A stretch of 64,000 nucleotides of DNA, taken from Rubrivivax sp. A210. Lineage in GTDB: Bacteria > Pseudomonadota > Gammaproteobacteria > Burkholderiales > Burkholderiaceae_C. The notes under the pieces are model-generated. The model was not told the DNA's origin and did not search any database. It saw nothing but the letters and a program-made list of their open reading frames with translations. Position numbers and translations under genes: made by a program. Shown here in pieces: positions 1-7,922 of this stretch; the first letter of the stretch is position 1; each line of letters begins with the position of its first letter. The stretch is from the NCBI RefSeq assembly GCF_904426505.1, contig NZ_CAJGBN010000023.1:1-64000 (forward strand), written 5' to 3'.

Positions 1-104
1 CCCTCCTCTACCCCATCTCCCCTCCCTACTTCCCCCTCTCTCTTCCTTCTCCTCTCCCTCTTCCACCCCCGCGTCCTACTCTTCCTCTCTTGCTTTTTTT
101 TTTT
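1..104. other. Low-complexity pyrimidine-rich contig end
   Basis: Almost pure C/T sequence with a T run at about 94-104, directly abutting an adapter. Its composition is unlike everything after position 162. No coding or regulatory signal is visible. It is most likely sequencing or assembly artefact, not genomic DNA. Confidence 0.8.
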
Positions 105-162
105 AATGATACGGCGACCACCGAGATCTACACTCTTTCTCTACACGACGCTCTTCCGATCT
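105..162 (+). other. Illumina P5/TruSeq universal adapter (contamination)
   Basis: The 58 bases match the Illumina universal adapter from AATGATACGGCGACCACCGA to its end CTCTTCCGATCT, with a single C-to-T difference at about position 140. Translations of it give the familiar contaminant peptide NDTATTEIYTLSLHDALPI. It is technical sequence joined to the contig; any gene call crossing it is spurious. Confidence 0.98.
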
Positions 163-163
163 G

Positions 164-448
164 CTGTGGGCCGCCCGCGCCTGGCAGGGCGGCGACGCGG
201 CACGTGCGCTGGGCCTGGCCGAGCAGGCCGGCGCCTGGCTGGGCCCCGATCGGCCCGGCGACGACAACGCCGCGCGGCGCTGGCTGCAGGCGCAGGTGCT
301 GGGCGAACAGGCGGTGGCCCTGCAGGCCCTGGGCCGCGGCGAGGCGGCGCAGGCCACCGCACGCCAGGCCGTGGCCACCTGGGGCGCCTACCCGCCGGCC
401 CTGGCGGCCTGGGCGGCGCGCGACCAGCAGCGAGCCGGGGCGCCATAG
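164..448 (+). CDS. C-terminal fragment of an Ala/Leu-rich TPR-like protein (5' truncated)
   Basis: An open frame runs from the adapter junction to a TAG stop at 446-448 and encodes 94 residues with no start codon of its own. The sequence is rich in Ala, Leu and Trp in a helical pattern (AARALGLAEQAGAWL, then AQATARQAVATWG) that resembles tetratricopeptide-type repeats. No catalytic motif is visible and the N-terminal part is missing because the contig ends here, so the function cannot be assigned. It converges with the histidine kinase that ends at 517, leaving about 68 bp between the stops. Confidence 0.5.
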   Translation: MWAARAWQGGDAARALGLAEQAGAWLGPDRPGDDNAARRWLQAQVLGEQAVALQALGRGEAAQATARQAVATWGAYPPALAAWAARDQQRAGAP

Positions 449-516
449 CCGACGCCGCGCTCCGCCCCCCCGCAAAACGACCCGCAGGGAATCCGCGGCG
501 CCTCAGGCCTCGCGCT

Positions 517-2223
517 TCATGGCTTTGCCCTGGCGGGCAGGACGACGCGGCAGGTCAGGCCGCTCTCGGGCCGGTTCTCCAGCGTGATCGTTCCACCGTG
601 ACGGGCCACGATGCCCTGGCTCAGCGGCAGTCCCAGCCCGGTGCCGCCTGCGCCGTTGCGGGTGCGGCTGCTGTCGTGGAACGGCTCGAACACCACCTTC
701 AATTCGCTTTCGGGGATGCCGCAGCCCTGGTCAATGATCTCGAACGAAACGGCCGGCAAACTCTCGGCAGACTTCTCGCGGCGACAGGTGGTCTCACGCA
801 CGCGCCACAGCGTGGTCGCCCCGCGCCGGGAATAGCGGAAGGCGTTGCCCAGGAGGTGCTCGAAGACCTGGGTCAGGCGCGCGGGATCGCCCAGGAGGTA
901 CAGGGAGTGCGTCTGGATATCGACGGCAAGGTGCTGCCCCCACTTTTCAGCCCTCAGGCCCATCATGGCACCGATGGCATGGGCGAAATGTTCGACATCG
1001 ATGTCCTGGGCGCCGGCGCCCTTCGACTCCGCGTGCTCGGCCCTCGCGTTGTCGGCCAAGGTCAGCAAGTCTTCCACCAGCCGGTGCATCTGCCGGCCGG
1101 ACGACAGAATGGTGTCGAAGTAGGACTCCAGTTCTTCGAGGGGCACGTCGCGAGCCCCCAGCTTCCCGATCTCGGCATAGCCGAGGATGCCTTGGAGCGG
1201 TGTCCGCATCTCGTGGCTGGCGTTCATGATCAGCCGCGTCTTCACGGCGTTGGCGCTTTCCGCTTCCTGGCGTGCCGTGGCGAGACTGAGGGTCCGCTCG
1301 CCGACGAGGGCTTCCAGGCTCCTGCGGTGCCGGTCCAGTTCGGCGTTGGCGGCTTTCAGCAACTGGTTGGCCGCCGCCAGATCGTCGTGCGCCCGCTCGA
1401 GTTCGGACGCCTGCCGCCGCCGCTCATTGATGTCGCGGGTGACACCGACGATCTGCTTGAAATGGCCGTGCCGGTCTAAAGCCGGCGTCGCCAGCACCTC
1501 GCCCCAGTAGGGTGAGCCGTCCTTGTGGAAGTACTGCATGTCGCCGCGGAACGACTCGACCGGCAGTCTGTTCTGGATGGCGTGATGCAGCTTGCGAAAA
1601 TAGTCCGCGACCAGGGCCACCGACTCGGGCGCCAGCGCTTCGTGCAGGGGCTGTGCCTTCGCCTCTTCGACGGTGAGTCCGCGCGCTCTTTCGATGGACG
1701 GACTCAGGTAGCTGATGGAACCGTCCAGTTCCATGGTCCAGACGACGTCGCTCGCGTAATCGGCCAGCAGCCGGTAGCGCTCCTCGCTGATCCTCAGCCT
1801 TTCTTCCGCCTGCACCTGGGCCGTGATGTCGCGGCCGATTCCGAGCACGCCGATCAACTGGCCGTCATCGTCCAGCAATGGCGCGATATTGGACGACTGG
1901 TGATGCCAGGGACCGTCGCCGTGTCGGATCCGGTACTCGATGTTGCACTGCTGCTCGCGCAGCAGAGCCGTCCTTTCGATGGCTGCAACACATCGGGCCA
2001 GGTCATCGGGATGGATGAGCGGCGCGTAGTCCTTGCCGATGAGTTCGCCGGGGTCGGTGCCGAAGATGTCGCGCCACTTGGGCGAGACGTACTCCAGCCG
2101 GCCCTGCAGATCCATGACGTAGGCCACGTCGTTGGCAAGCTCGATGAGGCGGCGAAAGAGCTTGTCGCCTGCCAGCAATGCGCCGGCAGGAGCTTGCAGA
2201 TCGACCGGAGGCTCGTGGCTCAT
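517..2223 (-). CDS. PAS-domain sensor histidine kinase (soluble)
   Basis: A 568-residue kinase. Residues about 20-140 and 145-268 form two PAS domains with PAC-like ends (GVLGIGRDITAQVQAEERL; GVTRDINERRRQ). A coiled linker (275-320) follows, then a HisKA dimerisation domain with the H-box NASHEMRTPLQG (phospho-acceptor His337), and a HATPase domain with N-box HLLGNAFRYS, G1 DQGCGIP and G2 GTGLGLPL. No signal peptide or membrane segment is visible, so it should sense a cytoplasmic cue. No response regulator is adjacent; the partner is unknown. It lies 137 bp downstream of the dsbB/dsbA-like pair on the same strand, with a GA-rich ribosome site just before the ATG. Confidence 0.9.
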   Translation of the reverse strand: MSHEPPVDLQAPAGALLAGDKLFRRLIELANDVAYVMDLQGRLEYVSPKWRDIFGTDPGELIGKDYAPLIHPDDLARCVAAIERTALLREQQCNIEYRIRHGDGPWHHQSSNIAPLLDDDGQLIGVLGIGRDITAQVQAEERLRISEERYRLLADYASDVVWTMELDGSISYLSPSIERARGLTVEEAKAQPLHEALAPESVALVADYFRKLHHAIQNRLPVESFRGDMQYFHKDGSPYWGEVLATPALDRHGHFKQIVGVTRDINERRRQASELERAHDDLAAANQLLKAANAELDRHRRSLEALVGERTLSLATARQEAESANAVKTRLIMNASHEMRTPLQGILGYAEIGKLGARDVPLEELESYFDTILSSGRQMHRLVEDLLTLADNARAEHAESKGAGAQDIDVEHFAHAIGAMMGLRAEKWGQHLAVDIQTHSLYLLGDPARLTQVFEHLLGNAFRYSRRGATTLWRVRETTCRREKSAESLPAVSFEIIDQGCGIPESELKVVFEPFHDSSRTRNGAGGTGLGLPLSQGIVARHGGTITLENRPESGLTCRVVLPARAKP

Positions 2224-2360
2224 GACCTGCCCTCAAGATCTGGGGAAACACTGCAGCACATCGTCGGCTCGATGCCCGTACGGCATTCAAGGACTTTGCC
2301 ACAGCCGCCAGCCCTTGCCGACGCACGGTGCCCTCGCACGCTCGCCCCGGCGCGGCGGCC

Positions 2361-3011
2361 TCAGTAGGCCTCGCGCAGCGTCTGCGCCACCAGCTGCTGC
2401 AGCTCTTCGAGCCCGAAGCTGGGCAGCGGCCGGCCGTTGACGAAGTACTCCGGCGTCTTGGTGACGTTGAGGGCGCGTGCGTCGGCGCCGTCCTGTTCGA
2501 TGCGCTTCAACACCTCGGGTGCGTTCATGTCGGACTTGAGCTGGTCGAGGTTGAGGCCCAGGCCTGCGAGCACACGCCAGGCCTGTTCAGGCTGCACCAC
2601 ATGCTGGATCACCCATTGCGACTGGGCCGCCAGCAGGGCCTCGAGCACCTGCCAGTACTTGTCCTGGTTGCGCGCCGCCTCGAGCATCTTCACCACCTCG
2701 ATGGAGCCGCGGTGCAGCGGCACAAGGCGCAGGCTCAGGCGGAGGCGCTCGGGCTCGGCGGCCAGCATCTGCTTGACGTGGGGGTAGAACGCGCGGCAGG
2801 TCTCGCAGGCAGGGTCGAGGAACTCGACGATGTGAACCTTGGCGCCGGGCCGGCCCAGCGTGGGCGCGTGGCTGCGCGACAGGCTTTGCAGATTGGCCGC
2901 GGTCTGGCGCGCAGCGGCCTGCTTCTGGCCGCTGTTGTAGACGAAGGCGGCGACGGCAAAGGTGAGCAGCAGCGCCAGCGCGGCGCCCAGGAAGACAAGC
3001 TTGCGGTTCAT
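2361..3011 (-). CDS. Membrane-anchored DsbA-like thiol-disulfide oxidoreductase
   Basis: A 216-residue protein with one N-terminal membrane anchor (about 5-24) followed by a thioredoxin-fold DsbA domain. The redox motif is C69-E-T-C72, which differs from the usual DsbA CPHC, and the cis-proline loop is seen as TKTPEYF near residue 187. It starts 4 bp after the dsbB stop and is almost certainly co-transcribed with it, so DsbB may reoxidise it. The family includes periplasmic oxidases and reductases (DSBA/Com1 type); direction of electron flow cannot be told from sequence. A second, soluble DsbA with CPHC is encoded at 49615-50268. Confidence 0.88.
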   Translation of the reverse strand: MNRKLVFLGAALALLLTFAVAAFVYNSGQKQAAARQTAANLQSLSRSHAPTLGRPGAKVHIVEFLDPACETCRAFYPHVKQMLAAEPERLRLSLRLVPLHRGSIEVVKMLEAARNQDKYWQVLEALLAAQSQWVIQHVVQPEQAWRVLAGLGLNLDQLKSDMNAPEVLKRIEQDGADARALNVTKTPEYFVNGRPLPSFGLEELQQLVAQTLREAY

Positions 3012-3015
3012 GGGG

Positions 3016-3459
3016 TCAACCTTGTTTCGGGGTCAGGCGGCGCGCCGCGAGGAGCAGCGCGCACAGGGCCGTGAAGGCCAGGAAGGACAGCAGCGGGATG
3101 GTCACGAAGCCCATCCAGCGCCAGACGGTCTCGGAACACGGCACGCCCTGGGTGCAGGGCTGCAGCCGCTCGGGCACGACGCCGGCCACCACCAGCAGGT
3201 GAAACAGCGCCAGCGCCCAGCCCGCGCCGGCCAGAGGCAGGCAGTAGCGCAGCACCTGGCGGTCGTACGGAAACAGCCCCAGCGGCAGCAGCAGCGCCAG
3301 CGGAAACATGCAGATGCGCTGCCACCAGCACAGCACGCAGGGCGGCAGCCGCATCACCTCGCTGAAGAACAGCGCCCCCAGCACCGCGCTGGCCACCACC
3401 AGCCAGGCCGCGAAGACCAGGGTCCAGGCGGTGTCGGTGGCGGGGCGGGCGGTCGTCAT
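3016..3459 (-). CDS. dsbB: Disulfide bond formation protein B (DsbB)
   Basis: A 147-residue inner-membrane protein with four predicted membrane helices. It has both redox pairs of DsbB: Cys41-V-L-Cys44 in the first periplasmic loop ([10 protein letters not shown], with the conserved Arg that contacts quinone) and Cys102...Cys108 in the second ([11 protein letters not shown]). DsbB passes electrons from DsbA to ubiquinone or menaquinone. The start at 3459 is chosen because it follows a GGGAG ribosome site and precedes the first membrane helix; upstream extensions lack family character. First gene of a two-gene unit with the DsbA-like protein. Confidence 0.92.
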   Translation of the reverse strand: MTTARPATDTAWTLVFAAWLVVASAVLGALFFSEVMRLPPCVLCWWQRICMFPLALLLPLGLFPYDRQVLRYCLPLAGAGWALALFHLLVVAGVVPERLQPCTQGVPCSETVWRWMGFVTIPLLSFLAFTALCALLLAARRLTPKQG

Positions 3460-3535
3460 CGGGGCGGATTCTCCCGTAGATGAAAGCCCTGGTTGCCCGT
3501 GTATCCTGCCCCGCCCAGCCCCGCGGAGCCCTGCC

Positions 3536-4660
3536 TTGACCGACATCAACGTGGCCGTGATCGGCGCCGGCGTCGTCGGCCTGGCGGTGGCGCGCACCCT
3601 GGCCCAGGCCGGACACTCGGTGGTGGTGCTGGAGGCTGCCAACGCCTACGGCACCGGCGTCTCGGCGCGCAACAGCGAGGTCATCCACGCCGGCCTCTAC
3701 TACGAGCCGGGCTCGCTGAAGGCGAGCCTGTGCCTGCGCGGGCGCGAGCTGCTCTATGCCTACTGCCAGGCGCGCGCCATCGCCCACCACCGCTGCGGCA
3801 AGCTGCTGGTGGCCACGCGCGAGGAAGACCGGCCCAAGCTGGCCGCCATCGCCGCACGCGCCGCCGCCTGCGGCGTGGACGACCTGCAATTCCTGAGCGG
3901 CGACGAGGCCCGCGCGCTGGAGCCGGCCCTGGCCTGCGTGGCGGCGCTGTGGTCGCCCTCGAGCGGCATCGTCGACAGCCACGGCCTGATGACCCAGTTG
4001 CTGGCCGATGCCGAGGCCGCCGGCGCCAGCCTGGCCGTGGCCAGCCCCTTTGCCGGCGCCCGCAGCGAGGGCAGGGCCTGGCGGCTGCGCAGCGGCGGTG
4101 CCGAGCCCTTCGAGATGAGTACCGGCTGGATCGTCAACTGCGCCGGCCTCGGCGCCCAGGGCGCGGCGCGGCTGATGGAGGGCTTTGACGCTGCCCGCAT
4201 CCCGCCGCTGCACCTGGCCAAGGGCCACTATTTCTCGCTCGCGGCGCGCGCACCCTTCCGCCACCTGGTCTACCCGACGCCGGTGGACGGTGGCCTGGGC
4301 GTACACCTGACGCTGGACCTGGGCGGCCAGGCCCGCTTCGGCCCCGATGTCGAATGGCTGCCCGAAGGCGCCACGCCCGAGACCCTGGACTACCGCGTCG
4401 ATGCCGCGCGCCAGGCCGGCTTCGAGGCCGACATCCGCCGCTACTGGCCGGGGCTGCCGGCCGGCGCTTTGCAGCCCGACTACTCCGGCGTGCGGCCCAA
4501 GCTCTCGGGCCCGGGCCAGCCGGCCCGCGACTTCCACATTGCCGGCCCGCGCGAGCACGGCTGCGAAGGCGTGGTGCAGCTCTTCGGCATCGAGTCGCCC
4601 GGGCTCACGGCCTCGCTGGCCATCGCCGAACACGTAGCGGCGATCTTGCCGCCACCCTGA
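3536..4660 (+). CDS. FAD-dependent oxidoreductase, L-2-hydroxyglutarate oxidase-like
   Basis: A 374-residue DAO-family flavoprotein. The N-terminus has the dinucleotide-binding Rossmann motif [19 protein letters not shown]. The segment [19 protein letters not shown] is characteristic of the LhgO/L-2-hydroxyglutarate dehydrogenase group, which oxidises L-2-hydroxyglutarate to 2-oxoglutarate. The start is a TTG at 3536 with GGAG 7 bases upstream; no ATG in frame gives a sensible N-terminus. Substrate is inferred from family only; other 2-hydroxyacids or glycine-type amines are possible. It is divergent from dsbB (start 3459) and converges on the aldo/keto reductase at 4679. Confidence 0.8.
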   Translation: MTDINVAVIGAGVVGLAVARTLAQAGHSVVVLEAANAYGTGVSARNSEVIHAGLYYEPGSLKASLCLRGRELLYAYCQARAIAHHRCGKLLVATREEDRPKLAAIAARAAACGVDDLQFLSGDEARALEPALACVAALWSPSSGIVDSHGLMTQLLADAEAAGASLAVASPFAGARSEGRAWRLRSGGAEPFEMSTGWIVNCAGLGAQGAARLMEGFDAARIPPLHLAKGHYFSLAARAPFRHLVYPTPVDGGLGVHLTLDLGGQARFGPDVEWLPEGATPETLDYRVDAARQAGFEADIRRYWPGLPAGALQPDYSGVRPKLSGPGQPARDFHIAGPREHGCEGVVQLFGIESPGLTASLAIAEHVAAILPPP

Positions 4661-4666
4661 GGCGGC
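4648..4666. terminator. Candidate bidirectional hairpin between convergent genes
   Basis: GCCGCC (4648-4653) pairs with GGCGGC (4661-4666) around a 7-base loop containing the flavoprotein stop codon. It sits between two convergent genes (stops at 4660 and 4679) but has no T run, so intrinsic termination is uncertain. Confidence 0.3.
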
Positions 4667-4678
4667 GTCACCCGCGCG

Positions 4679-5659
4679 CTACTGCGCCAGGTGGGCGGTG
4701 ATTGCGTCGATGCGCGCCAGCACCTCGGGCGTGAGCTTGTCGATGAGGTCCAGCGCGCCCAGGTTGGCGTGCAGCTGCGCCATCTGCGAGGCGCCGGTGA
4801 TCACGGTGCTGACATGCGGGTTGTGTGCGGCCCAGGCGATGGCCAGCTGGGCCAGCGTGCCGCCCAGCTCGGCGGCGATGGGCTCGAGCTGATCGACGGC
4901 TGCGTTCTTGGCGGCGTCGACCAAGCCGTCGCGCAGGAAGGCCATGCTTTCCAGCGCGCCGCGGCTGCCCTCGGGCACGCCCTGGCGGTACTTGCCGGTG
5001 AGCAGCCCGCTGGCCAGCGGGCTCCAGGTGGTGAGGCCCAGGCCGATGTCTTCATACAGCCGCGCGTACTGCTGCTCGACGCGCTGGCGGTGGAAGAGGT
5101 GGTACTGCGGCTGCTCCACCACCGGCTTGTGCAGGTGGTGGCGCTCGGCAATCTCCCAGGCGGCGCGGATGTCGCCCGCGCTCCATTCGCTGGTGCCCCA
5201 GTACAGCGCCTTGCCCTGGGTGATCATGTCGCTCATCGCGCGCACCGTTTCCTCGATGGGCGTGTGCGGGTCGGGGCGGTGGCAGTAGACAAGGTCGATG
5301 TGCTCCAGGCCGAAGCGGCGCAGGCTGCCGTCGATGGCCTGCATCAGGTACTTGCGGTTCAGCGTGTCCTTGCGGTTGATGGCCTCGCCCTGGCGGTCAA
5401 GGCCCCAGAAGAACTTGGTGCTGACGATGTAGTTCAGCCGCGGCCAGCCCAGCTGGCGCAAGGCCTCGCCCATGATCTCTTCGCTGCGGCCGCTGGCATA
5501 GACCTCGGCGTTGTCGAAGAAGTTGACGCCGGCGTCATAGGCCGCGGCCATCATCTCGGCCGCGCGGCCAGCATCGACCTGGTTGTGGTACGTCACCCAG
5601 GAGCCGAAGGAGAGCTGGCTCACTTGCAGGCCGGCACGGCCGAGACGGCGATAGCGCAT
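4679..5659 (-). CDS. Aldo/keto reductase (Kv-beta/YghZ-like)
   Basis: A 326-residue TIM-barrel NAD(P)H-dependent oxidoreductase. N-terminal [20 protein letters not shown] and the block [19 protein letters not shown] match AKR enzymes of the voltage-gated potassium-channel beta-subunit/YghZ subgroup; the catalytic Asp and Tyr are in FDNAEVY, followed by a conserved Lys (VSTKFFWG) and His (VYCHRPDP). These enzymes reduce aldehydes and ketones; physiological substrate unknown. The start at 5659 has an AGGAG ribosome site 6 bases away; an upstream ATG at 5746 lacks family sequence. It is divergent from the phosphatase at 5745. Confidence 0.9.
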   Translation of the reverse strand: MRYRRLGRAGLQVSQLSFGSWVTYHNQVDAGRAAEMMAAAYDAGVNFFDNAEVYASGRSEEIMGEALRQLGWPRLNYIVSTKFFWGLDRQGEAINRKDTLNRKYLMQAIDGSLRRFGLEHIDLVYCHRPDPHTPIEETVRAMSDMITQGKALYWGTSEWSAGDIRAAWEIAERHHLHKPVVEQPQYHLFHRQRVEQQYARLYEDIGLGLTTWSPLASGLLTGKYRQGVPEGSRGALESMAFLRDGLVDAAKNAAVDQLEPIAAELGGTLAQLAIAWAAHNPHVSTVITGASQMAQLHANLGALDLIDKLTPEVLARIDAITAHLAQ

Positions 5660-5744
5660 GGCGGGACTCCTGGATGCGGTGCTGCGAAGCCGGTGAGGGT
5701 AGCGCAAGCGATCCTGCCCGCCGCCCACCGCGACAATCGCCGCC

Positions 5745-6413
5745 ATGGGAACGCTCTACCTCGTGCGCCACGGCCAGGCCAGCTTCGGCGCCGCCGACTA
5801 CGACCAGCTCAGCGATCTCGGCCGGCGCCAGTGCCAGGCCCTGGGCGAGTGGATGGCCGGCCGCGGCCTCGCCTTCGAGGCCGTGCTGTGCGGCACGCTG
5901 CGCCGCCACGGGCAATCGCTGGCGGCACTGGCCCAGGGCCATGGCGCGCTGCCGCCGGCCCTGGCCTGGCCGGGCCTCAATGAGTACGACAGCGAGGCAC
6001 TGATCCGCGCCGTCCACCCCGGCCCGCTGGAAACGCCGGCCACGCCCGAGGCCGTGCGCGCCCACTTTCGCCTGCTGCGCCAGGGGCTTGAGGCCTGGAT
6101 CGCGGGCCTGCTATTGCCCGAGGGCATGCCCAGCCATGTGGACTTCGTCGCCGGCGTGCAGGCGGCGCTGGACCATGTGCGGCAGCACCACCAGGGCGAT
6201 GTGCTGCTGGTCAGCAGCGGCGGCCCCATCGCCACCGCCGTGGCCCTGGTGCTGGGCACGGCGCCCGAGACCATGATCGATCTCAATATGCGCATCCGCA
6301 ACAGCGCGCTCACCGAGTTCGTCTACACGCCCAGGCGCCACATGCTGCTGGCCTACAACCAGCTGCCGCACCTGGATGCGCCCGAGCGGCGGGCCTGGCT
6401 TACCTACAGCTGA
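5745..6413 (+). CDS. Histidine phosphatase superfamily protein
   Basis: A 222-residue member of the phosphoglycerate-mutase-like family. The phospho-acceptor motif LVRHGQA is at residues 6-12 (His9 in RHG) and the second catalytic histidine region is replaced by [15 protein letters not shown], where a Ser occupies the place of the usual His (normally SHGG). That substitution may lower or change activity. Related proteins act on phosphosugars, nucleotides or phosphohistidine; substrate unknown. It is followed after 47 bp by the UbiH-type hydroxylase on the same strand. Confidence 0.85.
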   Translation: MGTLYLVRHGQASFGAADYDQLSDLGRRQCQALGEWMAGRGLAFEAVLCGTLRRHGQSLAALAQGHGALPPALAWPGLNEYDSEALIRAVHPGPLETPATPEAVRAHFRLLRQGLEAWIAGLLLPEGMPSHVDFVAGVQAALDHVRQHHQGDVLLVSSGGPIATAVALVLGTAPETMIDLNMRIRNSALTEFVYTPRRHMLLAYNQLPHLDAPERRAWLTYS

Positions 6414-6460
6414 GCGCGACGGTGGCCGGCCAATAATCGCCTTTCGACCAAGGAGACAGC

Positions 6461-7651
6461 GTGAACGTGACGGCATGGAATATCGCGGTGGTGGGCGCAG
6501 GCCCGGTGGGCCTGGCGCTGGCGCTGCACGCCAGCCGGCTGCTGCCGCAGGCGGCCATCACGCTGTACGACGCGCGGCCGGCCGAGCGCGATGTCTCGGG
6601 CGACCCGCGCACGCTGGCGCTGTCGCTGGGCAGCGTGCAGCTGCTGCAGCGCCTGGGGGTGTGGCCGGCGGCGTTGGCCGAGGCCATCACCGAGGTCCAT
6701 GTCTCGCAGACCCCGGGCTCGGCCGTGCTGCCGCTGGGTGAGCCCGAGGTGCGCATACGCGCGGCCGATCTGGGCGAGGCCCAGCTGGGCGCCGTGCTCG
6801 CCTACGGCCAGCTGGTGGCGCCGCTGCAGCAAGCCTGGGAGGCGGCGGTGGCCGATGAGCCCGGCCGCCTGGCCAGCCGCTTCGGCACGCCGGTGTCGGC
6901 GATCAAGCCCCTGCACAGCGGCGTAGAAATCGACGCCGGCATCGCCGAGGCCTATGACCTGGCCGTGGTGGCCGAGGGCGGCGTCTTCGCCGAGCAGTCG
7001 CGCAAGGCGGTGGCGCGCGACTACCGCCAGACCGCCTGGGTCGGCACGGTCACCTTGGAAGGCGCCACGCCGGGCCGCGCCTTCGAGCGCTTCACCCGCC
7101 ACGGCCCCGCCGCCCTGCTGCCCCTGCCCCACGGCGCGGACGGCGCGGCGCGCGCCTCGCTGGTGTGGTGCGTGGCGAGCGACGACGACCCGGTGCGCGA
7201 GCTGAACGCGGCCCAGCGCCTGGCCGTGCTGGCCAGCATCTTTCCGCCCGAGGCCGGCCGCTTTGTGGCGCTGACACCGCTGAAGGAGTTCGCCCTCGGG
7301 CTCAACGCCGAGCGCTCGCTGGTCAACGGCCGCACGGTGCGCATCGGCAATGCGGCCCAGACCCTGCACCCGGTGGCCGGCCAGGGGCTGAACCTGGGCC
7401 TGCGCGATGTGTACGAGCTGGTGAGCCTGCTGCGCTGGAGCGACGACATCGACGCCGCGCTGCGCCGCGCCGACTGGGCGCGCGCCGCCGATCGCTGGAC
7501 CATGATCGCCGCCACCGATTTCCTGGCGCGCAGCTTCACCTGGAAGCTGCCCGGCGCGGCCCTGGCGCGCGGCCTGGGGCTGGCGGCGTTGCAGGCGGTG
7601 CCGGGGGCACGCGGCTTCCTGGCGCGGCAGATGATGTTTGGGTCCAGGTAA
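6461..7651 (+). CDS. UbiH/UbiF/Coq6-family FAD monooxygenase
   Basis: A 396-residue class A flavoprotein monooxygenase. It has the FAD-binding VVGAGPVGLALAL (about 10-22), the family motif DPRTLALSLGSVQLLQRLG, and the C-terminal FAD/substrate motif RIGNAAQTLHPVAGQGLNLG. GNAAQTLHP is the form found in UbiH, which hydroxylates a ubiquinone precursor ring using oxygen. A GTG start at 6461 is supported by AAGGAGA 4 bases upstream. Which ring position it hydroxylates cannot be told; Burkholderiales carry several paralogues. It complements the oxygen-independent ubiUVT genes at 11042-13538. Confidence 0.87.
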   Translation: MNVTAWNIAVVGAGPVGLALALHASRLLPQAAITLYDARPAERDVSGDPRTLALSLGSVQLLQRLGVWPAALAEAITEVHVSQTPGSAVLPLGEPEVRIRAADLGEAQLGAVLAYGQLVAPLQQAWEAAVADEPGRLASRFGTPVSAIKPLHSGVEIDAGIAEAYDLAVVAEGGVFAEQSRKAVARDYRQTAWVGTVTLEGATPGRAFERFTRHGPAALLPLPHGADGAARASLVWCVASDDDPVRELNAAQRLAVLASIFPPEAGRFVALTPLKEFALGLNAERSLVNGRTVRIGNAAQTLHPVAGQGLNLGLRDVYELVSLLRWSDDIDAALRRADWARAADRWTMIAATDFLARSFTWKLPGAALARGLGLAALQAVPGARGFLARQMMFGSR

Positions 7652-7807
7652 GCCCCGCAGCGGTCTGTGGCTCCGCCGGGCCTGGGGCGCTTGCCAGCGT
7701 GGTGCAAACGAAGTTCCTGGGCCTGTCGGCGGATGGCGATGGCAGCTTCGCTGCGAGCTGTTTCGCGCTGTCGGCCATCTGCCGACGCTCACGGCCAGCG
7801 GCTGTCC

Positions 7808-7912
7808 GGCATTCCGCAGCTCATCGCCGCGATCCGGGAACAGCCGGTGGTCGAGAAGATCCTCAGGCGCCTGAACCTGCGCGCCCGCGCGCCGACTGCC
7901 GGACGCTGTGAA
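7808..7912 (+). pseudogene. Relic of an IS91/IS801-type transposase C-terminus
   Basis: In one plus-strand frame the bases read GIPQLIAAIREQPVVEKILRR and then LNLRARAP. The pattern IIAAIxxPxVIxKILTHLGLxARAP is the typical C-terminus of IS91-family (Y2) transposases in proteobacteria. No start, zinc finger or catalytic domain is present nearby, so it is a decayed 3' remnant. It lies in the 271 bp gap between the UbiH-type gene and the lipoprotein gene, and no terminal repeat was seen. Assignment rests on recall of the family pattern, not on a search. Confidence 0.42.
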
Positions 7913-7922
7913 TGCTCCAAAA

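Noticed and set aside
106..1479. Plus-strand frame starting in the adapter
   Set aside because: Begins in Illumina adapter sequence and continues as an antisense shadow of the PAS histidine kinase.
2272..2286. ATGCC-N5-GGCAT palindrome upstream of the PAS kinase
   Set aside because: Arms are only five bases and such GC-rich palindromes are expected by chance here; no regulator gene is adjacent.
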